A DNA stretch of 32,885 nucleotides from CADEED01 sp020442965 (lineage in GTDB: Bacteria > Pseudomonadota > Gammaproteobacteria > Steroidobacterales > Steroidobacteraceae). The DNA lies in assembly GCA_041395525.1 (NCBI GenBank), contig JAWLAH010000021.1, positions 1-32,885 on the forward strand. The letters run 5' to 3'. A program made the position numbers and the translations under genes. This document shows, one piece after another, positions 17,628-24,401 of the stretch (within the stretch, counting starts at the first letter, position 1; every line of letters starts with the position of its first letter). The notes beneath the pieces were generated by a model, which saw only the letters and a program-made list of their open reading frames with translations, ran no database searches and was not told the DNA's origin.

Positions 17628-18573
17628 GTGAACGAACTGCCGCCGATCGTATTTCTGTTGTTAGCCTTCACGGCGGTCGGATCGACCGCCTGGCTGCTCG
17701 GTCGTCGTTCCATTCCTGTGCGCCGCGTCCGACTGCCGCGCGACTATCTCTCGGCGCTGGATCATCTGGTGAACGAGCGCTTCGACCTGGCAACCGAGGT
17801 GATCGAGCGCCTTGCGTCAACGCGCGCGGAGCAAGCCGATATTCAATTTGCATTGGGCAGCCTGTTCAGACGCCGTGGTGAAGTTGCGCGTGCGAGCGCC
17901 GTGCACGAGCGTTTGCGTGAATCGAGTGTGACGGCCGTACGCGAACAGGCGACCTACGAGTTGGCACTCGACTACCTTGCGGCAGGTTTGTTCGATCGGG
18001 CTGAGCGCTACCTCGAGCAGTCGGCTACGTCGCGCGCGTTTCGCGATCGCGCCCTGGATCGGCTGACCTGGCTCTATGAGCAGCAACGGGATTTCGCGAG
18101 CGCGCTCAGGATCTGGTACGAAATGCCGCTCGACATGCGCGACAATCGAGCGGACACGGCGGCGCATTATCTCTGCGAACTGGCTGAGCAGGCGTTGCGC
18201 GAGGGCGCGATCGAGCGCGTGAAAACTTGTTAGACGAGGCGCGCTTTCACGATCCGACTCCGCGCGCATTGCTCGAGGCGCGGGTCGCGCGGCGCACAGG
18301 ACGATCGCCGAGGCGCTATCCGCATGGCGCCGCGCGTTCCTGGCAAGCCCGACATTGCAATCGGCGTTCCTCGAAGAGGCGCTGCAGGGTGCGCGCGACG
18401 AGGAGCGCGACGCGCTTCTGGCATCGCTGCCGCATCCAGCCGGTGGCAACCAGCAAGCCGACCGAACCGTGAATCGCTTCCGCTGCACCGCTTGCGGGCT
18501 CGAGAGCGACGCGTGGCAATGGCGCTGCCCGAGCTGTCGAAACTGGGACACCCTGGCGTTGGTGCTCTCCTGA
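17628..18573 (+). CDS. lapB: LapB (YciM)-like TPR protein with rubredoxin-type zinc domain (frameshifted, short)
   Basis: LapB is an inner-membrane TPR protein that helps FtsH degrade LpxC and so balances lipopolysaccharide synthesis. GTG 17628 starts an N-terminal TM segment (IVFLLLAFTAVGSTAWLLG), followed by the LapB-typical LPRDYLSALDHLVNERFDLA and TPR helices (AEQADIQFALGSLFRRRGEV, ATYELALDYLAAGLFDRAE). After breaks near 18222 and 18300 come FLASPTLQSAFLEEALQG and the C-terminal rubredoxin-like CTACGLESDAWQWRCPSC. The corrected length is about 315 aa against 389 in E. coli; roughly 70 residues of TPR before the zinc domain seem absent. lapA, which usually lies between ihfB and lapB, is missing. 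Confidence 0.85.
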
Positions 18574-18697
18574 ACAGTCTCCCTTGGACGCCGTCACGTA
18601 GCCGACTTTCTCGATAGTTACACGCGATTCAAGGCATCGCGGCATTGCTGCGACGAGCTAGTCTGAGGGCCCCTGTCTCGATGCCATGGAGCTCACA

Positions 18698-19087
18698 ATG
18701 AACTTGCGTCACCTCTATCTCGCGACCGCGCTCGTCACGTTCGGTTCGATTGGCGCGGCAGCGCCGGCGAGCGCGGAGCCCGTCAATCTCAACACCGCCG
18801 ATGCAGCCGCGCTCGATCAAGCGCTGGTCGGTATCGGCGCTGAGAAAGCCAAGGCGATCGTCGCCTATCGTCAGCAGCACGGCCCATTCAAGTCGATCGA
18901 CGAACTTGCGCTGGTCAAGGGCGTAGGGCCGAAGATGATCGAGCGCAATCGCGCCAATATGCGAGTCGATGGCGGGCATTTGCGTGCCGCGCCGACCAAG
19001 CCCGCGGTGCCAGCCAAGACGCCGATAGTCCGGAAGTCCCCACCGGGCGCAGTGCGCTCGCCGGCCGGCGGCAGGTCGCCAGACTGA
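18698..19087 (+). CDS. ComEA-like helix-hairpin-helix protein, exported
   Basis: A 129-aa protein with a signal peptide (MNLRHLYLATALVTFGSIGA, AxA-type cleavage near ASA) and a tandem helix-hairpin-helix domain: VNLNTADAAALDQALVGIG and IDELALVKGVGPKMIERNR. This is the single ComEA/YbaV-type domain that binds double-stranded DNA non-specifically; in naturally transformable gammaproteobacteria such periplasmic proteins pull in DNA. The tail is Pro/Ala/Lys-rich. The ATG at 18698 is preferred because GGAG lies 7 bases before it; the ATG at 18686 overlaps that site. Whether the organism is competent cannot be told from this window. Confidence 0.8.
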   Translation: MNLRHLYLATALVTFGSIGAAAPASAEPVNLNTADAAALDQALVGIGAEKAKAIVAYRQQHGPFKSIDELALVKGVGPKMIERNRANMRVDGGHLRAAPTKPAVPAKTPIVRKSPPGAVRSPAGGRSPD

Positions 19088-19149
19088 TGCTCCCGAACTG
19101 ATCTCTGCGGTCAGATTCGACAGACTCTCAATTTCCACGGGCCCTCTGC

Positions 19150-19177
19150 GCGCGCCGGTCCGGCGAGGCCGGCGCGC
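19150..19177. other. GC-rich hairpin between comEA-like gene and galU
   Basis: GCGCGCCGG and CCGGCGCGC form a perfect 9-bp stem around a 10-base loop in the 208-base gap. There is no T-run after it, so it is not a standard intrinsic terminator on either strand. It could still stall transcription or act with Rho. I see no other feature in this gap beyond the galU leader. Confidence 0.4.
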
Positions 19178-19295
19178 TCCCGCAAATCGGACTTGCGTCA
19201 CTGCTCGAGTGGCGCCGCAGCGGGCGAGTTAGCTGTTCCGTGGTATCGTCCATCCGTTCGGCAAGTGCGAATTCAGCAGCGAACGGCGAGGCGAT

Positions 19296-20171
19296 ATGCA
19301 ACGGCACGGTATTGAGACGGCGGTATTTCCGGTGGCGGGGCGAGGCACGCGCTTCCTTCCGGCTACCAAGGCGAGCCCCAAGGAGATGCTGCCGATCGTC
19401 GACAAGCCCTTGATCCAATACGCGGTGGAGGAAGCGCTGGCAGCCGGCGCTCGGCGTCTCGTATTTATCACCGGCGCGTCCAAGCGGGCCATCGAAGACC
19501 ATTTTGACTCCGACGCCGAACTCGAGAAGCTCCTGCACAAGCAAGGCAAATCGCGCTTGGCGCAGAGCCTGCGCAGCGTGCTTCCCTCCTACGCAACCTG
19601 TATCTACATACGCCAATCGGCGCCGCTCGGTCTGGGTCATGCGGTGCTTTGTGCCAAACCGGCGGTCGGACACGAGCCGTTCTTCGTGCATCTCGCCGAC
19701 GACCTGATCGATGCCCAGGTGCCCTGCCTCGAGCAGATGGCACAGCGTTTCCTGGGCTACAGCATCATCGGTGTACAGACTGTGCCGAAGGCGGATTCCG
19801 ACAAGTACGGAATCGTCAAGACAACGGCTGCGTCGGGCGACTTGTTCAGAATCGAGCAAATAGTCGAGAAGCCCAAGCCAGCCGTGGCGCCGTCGCGCCT
19901 TGGTGTCGTTGGGCGCTATTTACTAACACCACGGATTTTCCATCATCTGGAGCGCATCGGCGAGGGCGCCGGCGGCGAGATCCAACTCACCGACGGCATC
20001 GCGCGCCTGATGAAAGACGAATCGGTGTACGCCTATAAGTTCGACGGCAAGCGCTTCGACTGCGGCAGCAAGCTCGGCTACCTGCAGGCCACCGTTGAAT
20101 ATGCACTCTCGCACCCGGAACTGGCCAAGCCTTTCCGCCAATACCTGCGCGCGCTCGGCAAGCGTCGCTGA
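19296..20171 (+). CDS. galU: UTP-glucose-1-phosphate uridylyltransferase
   Basis: GalU forms UDP-glucose from glucose-1-phosphate and UTP, a precursor for lipopolysaccharide core, exopolysaccharide and glycan synthesis. The nucleotide-binding signature RGTRFLPATKASPKEMLPIV is at the N-terminus, with PLIQYAVEEALAAG, FVHLADDLID (sugar-nucleotide/metal Asp), IEQIVEKPKP, GRYLLTPRIFHHLE and GGEIQLTDGIARLM following. The C-terminus DGKRFDCGSKLGYLQATVEY is typical. It is complete at 291 aa. It stands apart from lapB and the F420 genes, with gaps on both sides. Confidence 0.95.
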   Translation: MQRHGIETAVFPVAGRGTRFLPATKASPKEMLPIVDKPLIQYAVEEALAAGARRLVFITGASKRAIEDHFDSDAELEKLLHKQGKSRLAQSLRSVLPSYATCIYIRQSAPLGLGHAVLCAKPAVGHEPFFVHLADDLIDAQVPCLEQMAQRFLGYSIIGVQTVPKADSDKYGIVKTTAASGDLFRIEQIVEKPKPAVAPSRLGVVGRYLLTPRIFHHLERIGEGAGGEIQLTDGIARLMKDESVYAYKFDGKRFDCGSKLGYLQATVEYALSHPELAKPFRQYLRALGKRR

Positions 20172-20294
20172 GCATCGCTGAGGCTGCTCAGGTACGACTG
20201 GCGGACACGCGCGCGGCTCGAGCGCGGCCGATAATGATTACCGTTACACTAGCCGCCTGATGTTGGCGCCGCGACTGCACGCGGTTCAGGTGTT

Positions 20295-21320
20295 ATGGAA
20301 ATCGATATCATTCTCGAGCCGGATCTGTCGCCACGACAGGTTGCCGAACTGGGCGTCGCGGCCGAGCGGTACGGCGTGCGGGCAGTTTGGAGCTCGAACT
20401 ACTTCGCCCATTGGGACTGCTTTCTCTCACTCGTGCCTTTGCTGCAGCAAACGCAGAAGCTGCTCGTCGGCCCGCTGGCGATCAGTCCGTTTGAGATGCA
20501 CCCACTCAAGATTGCCAACAGCCTGCTGTCACTCAATGAGATGAGCGATGGCCGGGCCGTCGTCGCGATGGGGGCTGGCGAAGGCAATATCGACGCGATG
20601 GGCCTGGCCAAGCCGGCGAAGATCGTTCGCGCCGTTCGCGAAGCGATCGAGATCGTGCGTGGCGCGGGTCGCGGGCAACTCGCCAAGGGCTATCAGGGCG
20701 AGGATTTCCAGGTCAATTTTCCCTGCGCCTACGGCTGGATCAAGTCCTCACCGCCGCTCGTGTACGGTACGGCATATCGGGGCATGATGATGCGTATGGA
20801 GGCGCGGGTAGCGGACGGCGTTTACATCGGCTGTACGCCGCCCGAAGTGATGGCCGAAGCGATGGCGGAGGTCAGCGAGGGCGCCGCCAAACGCGCCGCC
20901 GGCATGGCTCCCCTGCGAACGAACACATTCTGGGCATGGCACCTCAAGCGCGATCGCAAGGAGGGCTATCGCGAGTCGCGACGTGAGATTGCGTGGCGGG
21001 CGCGCAAACTCGAAGCGGAATTGCTCGCGCAGGTCTTGCAGCCGGACGAGGTTCGGCTAGTGCGCGATAACTACGACAAGTGCGTCGCAGCCTGGTTCGA
21101 CCGCTCAGGCAATATCCAAGGCATGCCGGAAGCGATACCGAATCGGCTGTGCGAATACTTCACCTCCACGGGCGGTCTCGAAGACATCGAGCGCGAGATC
21201 GAACGCTTTCGTATGTTCGGTCGAGCGGGGCTCACGGAAGTAGCGCTGCGTCTGCACGACGAGCCGATGGAGGCGTTGCAGATCATTGGTGAGCGGGTCA
21301 TGCCCGCTCTGCGAGGCTGA
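20295..21320 (+). CDS. LLM-class (luciferase-like) F420-dependent oxidoreductase
   Basis: A 341-aa protein with the bacterial-luciferase-like TIM-barrel pattern: MEIDIILEPDLSPRQVAELG with AERYGVRAVWSSNYF, LLVGPLAISPFEMHPLKIAN, LNEMSDGRAVVAMGAGEGN and ADGVYIGCTPPEVM. The sequence resembles the F420-using branch (methylene-tetrahydromethanopterin reductase and F420-glucose-6-phosphate dehydrogenase relatives) more than flavin monooxygenases. F420 use is supported strongly by context: it is the first gene of the operon that makes F420 and lies two bases before npdG. The substrate is unknown; reduction of an enoyl/imine compound or oxidation of an alcohol are both possible. No strong promoter is visible in the 123-base gap upstream; a weak AGG lies 4 bases before the ATG. 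Confidence 0.82.
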   Translation: MEIDIILEPDLSPRQVAELGVAAERYGVRAVWSSNYFAHWDCFLSLVPLLQQTQKLLVGPLAISPFEMHPLKIANSLLSLNEMSDGRAVVAMGAGEGNIDAMGLAKPAKIVRAVREAIEIVRGAGRGQLAKGYQGEDFQVNFPCAYGWIKSSPPLVYGTAYRGMMMRMEARVADGVYIGCTPPEVMAEAMAEVSEGAAKRAAGMAPLRTNTFWAWHLKRDRKEGYRESRREIAWRARKLEAELLAQVLQPDEVRLVRDNYDKCVAAWFDRSGNIQGMPEAIPNRLCEYFTSTGGLEDIEREIERFRMFGRAGLTEVALRLHDEPMEALQIIGERVMPALRG

Positions 21321-21322
21321 GC

Positions 21323-21988
21323 GTGTCGGCTGGCAAGACCGTCGCCGTGCTGGGCGGCACGGGGGATCTTGGCAACGCACTCGCCCGATTTTTGCTGCGC
21401 CAGGGAGTCGCCGTGGTCATCGGTTCGCGCGCCGCTGAGCGCGCACAACGGACCGCGGCCGAGCTGGCTGCGATCTTCCCGGGTCGTGTCAGCGGTGAGT
21501 CGTTAGCGAACGCCGCTGCCAGAGCCGATATTGTCGCGGTGACCGTACCCTACACGGCGCACCAAACAACGCTGGAGGCTGTGCGTGACGTCGTGCAGGG
21601 CAAGCTCGTACTCGATGCAACCGTGCCGTTGCGGCCACCCAAAGTCCTGCGGGTACAGCTGCCGGCCGCGGGCTGCGCGGCGGTGGAAGCACAGCAATTG
21701 TTGGGCGACGGCGTGCGAGTCGTGGCCGCATTGCACAACATTGCAGCCACGCATTTGGCGGCTGGTACGGTTCCCGACTGCGACGTCCTCGTCACCGGCG
21801 ATAAAGAGGTCGATCGTCAGGTCATCATCGATCTGCTGCAGGCCGGAGGGCTGCGCGCCTGGCACGCCGGGCCGTTGGCGAACTCCGCAGCGGCGGAAGC
21901 GCTGACGTCCATTCTGATCGGGATCAACAAGCGCTATGGCATCGATGGTGCTGGCATCCGCATCACGGGCGAACCCCGCCCTGTTTGA
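21323..21988 (+). CDS. npdG: NADPH:F420 oxidoreductase (F420 reductase)
   Basis: This enzyme passes hydride between NADPH and F420, here presumably loading F420H2 for the adjacent oxidoreductase. The N-terminal Rossmann motif VAVLGGTGDLGNALARFL and the following VVIGSRAAERAQ (the Ser-Arg that recognises the 2'-phosphate of NADP) match the Fno/NpdG family. Also typical are VPYTAHQTTLEAV, LVLDATVPLRPP, VVAALHNIAATHL and DVLVTGDKEVDRQVI, and the closing ALTSILIGINKRYGI. It is complete at 221 aa. The GTG start follows the previous stop by two bases. Confidence 0.9.
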   Translation: MSAGKTVAVLGGTGDLGNALARFLLRQGVAVVIGSRAAERAQRTAAELAAIFPGRVSGESLANAAARADIVAVTVPYTAHQTTLEAVRDVVQGKLVLDATVPLRPPKVLRVQLPAAGCAAVEAQQLLGDGVRVVAALHNIAATHLAAGTVPDCDVLVTGDKEVDRQVIIDLLQAGGLRAWHAGPLANSAAAEALTSILIGINKRYGIDGAGIRITGEPRPV

Positions 21989-22003
21989 GGTGGCGAGGGC
22001 GTC

Positions 22004-22780
22004 ATGGATAGTACGCCGCACTCTCTATCGTTGACTGCGCTCGCGTCCCTGCCGCTCATTCAGCCGGGCGATGATCTCGCGGCGGTCATCGCGGCGGCTC
22101 TCCTGCGTGAGTCGTTAGTGATCACCGCGCAGGATGTGATCGTGATTGCGCAGAAGATCGTCTCGAAAGCGGAGGGGCGAATCGTCGCGCTGGCAAACGT
22201 CAAGGTATCGCGCAAGGCGACGATTCTGGCCGCTCGCACCGGCAAGGATCCGCGGCTGGTGCAGCTGATACTCGAGGAGTCGAAATGCGTGCTGCGAGTG
22301 GGTCGCGAGGTCTTGATCGTCGAGCACCGCAATGGCTTCATTCTGGCCAATGCCGGAATCGATCAATCAAACGTTGCGCCGGACGACCCGGAAAATCGCG
22401 CCTTGCTGCTGCCCGTGAATTGCGATCTCTCGGCACGCGAACTGCGCGCCAAGTTGCGCGTCCAACTCGGTGTTGCGCCGGGCGTGCTGATCATCGACAG
22501 CATCGGTCGGGCCTGGCGGCGCGGCACGATCGGGCAGGCGCTCGGTGCGGCCGGACTCACGGCGCTCACGGATTTGCGCGGCCAGCCCGACATTTGGTCG
22601 CCGCTTGCGATCGACCGAGGTCGGTAGTATCGATGAGCAGCAGCCGGCGCCTCGATGCTGATGGGGCAGGCAGGCGAGCGCCGGCCGGTGGTGGTCGTAC
22701 GCGGCCACCCGGTGATGCAGGATGATGGTGAGGGTGCGGCCGTCTTGCAGCGCGCTGAGACCGAGGACATGTTTCGTTGA
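22004..22780 (+). CDS. cofE: Coenzyme F420-0:L-glutamate ligase (two frameshifts)
   Basis: CofE adds gamma-linked glutamates to F420-0 using GTP. Family motifs: PLIQPGDDLAAVI, DVIVIAQKIVSKAEGR, RNGFILANAGIDQSNV, and VLIIDSIGRAWRRGTIGQAL (D-S-x-G-R-x-W-R-x-G). The usual LLPxDPDxSA reads LLPVNCDLSA. After DLRGQPDI the frame breaks near 22594, continues as FGRRLRSTEVGSIDEQQ, breaks again near 22657, and ends ERRPVVVVRGHPVMQDD to EDMFR and TGA 22778-22780. Corrected length is about 258 aa: a single CofE domain without the nitroreductase-like C-terminal domain of actinobacterial FbiB. The stop overlaps the cofD TTG start. Confidence 0.9.
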
Positions 22781-23760
22781 ACGCACTGCCCAGGAAACCC
22801 CGCATCCTCGCGCTGTCGGGGGGCGTGGGGGGCGCCAAGCTGGCGCGCGGTCTGACCCGTGAACTGAGCGTCGATGAGTTGATTGTCGTTTGCAACACGG
22901 GGGACGATTTCGAGCATTTGGGCCTGACGGTCTGTCCTGACCTCGATTCGGTACTCTACGCGGTCGCTGGATTGGCCGATGATGCGCGCGGCTGGGGACG
23001 CGCCGACGAGACCTGGAATTTCCTGGATGCACTGCGGGCCATGGATGGCGAGTCCTGGTTTCAGTTGGGCGATCGCGACCTGGCTCAGCATGTCCAGCGC
23101 AGCGCCTGGTTGCGCTCCGGTCTATCCTTGAGCGAGGTGACGGCGCGGCTCGGGCGCGCGCACGGGGTCCGCCACTCGATCGTGCCGATGTGCGATGAGC
23201 CCGTCCGAACGCAGCTGCGCACGGCAGAAGGCTGGCTCGACTTCCAGGACTACTTTGTGCGTCGCCGCGCCGCACCTCTCGTGCACGATTTGCGCTATGT
23301 CGGTGCTGCCGCCGCCAGGGCTTCGCTGGCATGGCCCGCAATCGAGCCGCAGTTGGATGCAATCGTGATTTGCCCATCCAATCCGTATCTCAGTATCGAT
23401 CCGATTTTGGCGGTTCCCGATTGGCACAGTCGAGTTCGCGAGCGTCGCGCACCAGTCGTCGCGGTCTCGCCCATCGTCGCCGGCGATGCCTTGAAAGGCT
23501 GTGCCGCCAAAATGCTGCGCGAGTTTGGACTTGCGGTGAACCCGGTCTCGATCGCGCGGCATTACGGCGAGTTGCTCGATGCCCTGGTAATTGACTCGCA
23601 GGATGCCAAGTATGCCAATGAAATCGAACAGCTCGGTCTGGCAGTACACGTAACACAGACCGTCATGCGAAATGACGATGATCGCGGCGGATTGGCGCGG
23701 ACCGTACTGGATTTCGCGCGGGGTCTGCGCGCGCGCTCGCTCGCGAGTCGGCGCGCATGA
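22777..23760 (+). CDS. cofD: 2-phospho-L-lactate transferase (CofD/FbiA family)
   Basis: CofD joins the deazaflavin Fo to the phospho-acid-GMP/GDP intermediate made by CofC, giving F420-0 or a dehydro form. Motifs: the N-terminal ILALSGGVGGAKLARGL, VVCNTGDDFEHLGLTVCPDL (substrate-binding Asp residues), WFQLGDRDLAQHV, IVPMCDEPVRTQL, and CPSNPYLSIDPILAV. It is intact at about 327 aa. The TTG start is inferred from a four-base overlap with the cofE stop (TTGA); the stop overlaps cofC (ATGA). The starter acid used in this organism is not known. Confidence 0.93.
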   Translation: MNALPRKPRILALSGGVGGAKLARGLTRELSVDELIVVCNTGDDFEHLGLTVCPDLDSVLYAVAGLADDARGWGRADETWNFLDALRAMDGESWFQLGDRDLAQHVQRSAWLRSGLSLSEVTARLGRAHGVRHSIVPMCDEPVRTQLRTAEGWLDFQDYFVRRRAAPLVHDLRYVGAAAARASLAWPAIEPQLDAIVICPSNPYLSIDPILAVPDWHSRVRERRAPVVAVSPIVAGDALKGCAAKMLREFGLAVNPVSIARHYGELLDALVIDSQDAKYANEIEQLGLAVHVTQTVMRNDDDRGGLARTVLDFARGLRARSLASRRA

Positions 23761-24401
23761 GCGGTGCAGCGCCTGCGCTGCGGCGCACGGGTCCGATGGT
23801 TGCACTCGTTCCGGCCAAGAGCTTCGTCGCTGCCAAGTCAAGGCTCGGCGAAGCGCTGTCGCCTGCTGAACGCCAGGCGCTATCGCAGAGCTTATTGGCA
23901 AGGGCCCTGGAGTCCTGCCTGGGGTGCGCGGCCTTCGATGACATATACTTACTAACACCAGATGCGAGTGGGCCCGACTGGGCGGCGCGCTATGACGTCG
24001 AGTTGTTGCGCGATGCACCGAACGCAACGTTTGACGCGGCTATCGATGCCGCACTCGACACGGTGGCTGAACGGGGGGCGCGAGCGGTTTGCTTCGTGGC
24101 GAGCGATTTGCCGCGGGTCGATACGGAGTCGCTGTGCCAACTAGTCGCCGACCAGGGCGAGGTCGCGGTCTTTGTCGCCGCGCTACGTGACGGCGGCACG
24201 AACGCGTTTTGTATGCCCTTGCCGCGCCGGATCAACCTGCGCTTTGGCGCCGACAGCGCATTGCGACATGTTGAGCGCCTGGCGGCGGCGGGTGTCGACG
24301 CTCGAGTTGCGGCGATCGATGCGTTGGCGCTCGATCTCGACTTGCCGGTCGATCTCGCGGGATTGCCGAATCGCGCCGCACTCGGCACTCTGTCGTCATG
24401 A
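23757..24401 (+). CDS. cofC: Phospho-acid guanylyltransferase CofC/FbiD
   Basis: CofC activates 2-phospholactate (or PEP or 3-phosphoglycerate in relatives) with GTP as the first committed step after Fo synthesis. The 214-aa protein shows the nucleotidyltransferase start VALVPAKSFVAAKSRLGEAL, FDDIYLLTPD, CFVASDLPRVDTESLCQLV and DGGTNAFCMPLP, where the family has D-G-G-T-N. The substrate-pocket segment that usually reads G-L-N-x-A-L is NATFDAAI here, which may reflect a different starter acid. It overlaps cofD and fbiC by four bases each (ATGA). Confidence 0.9.
   Translation: MSGAAPALRRTGPMVALVPAKSFVAAKSRLGEALSPAERQALSQSLLARALESCLGCAAFDDIYLLTPDASGPDWAARYDVELLRDAPNATFDAAIDAALDTVAERGARAVCFVASDLPRVDTESLCQLVADQGEVAVFVAALRDGGTNAFCMPLPRRINLRFGADSALRHVERLAAAGVDARVAAIDALALDLDLPVDLAGLPNRAALGTLSS

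Noticed and set aside
20169..20190. TGAGCA/TGCTCA inverted repeat after galU as an intrinsic terminator
   Set aside because: Only six base pairs, a ten-base loop and no T-run; too weak to call.
20220..20250. GATAAT and TACACT hexamers upstream of the F420 operon as promoter -10 boxes
   Set aside because: Neither has a recognisable -35 partner at the right spacing, so a promoter cannot be placed with confidence.
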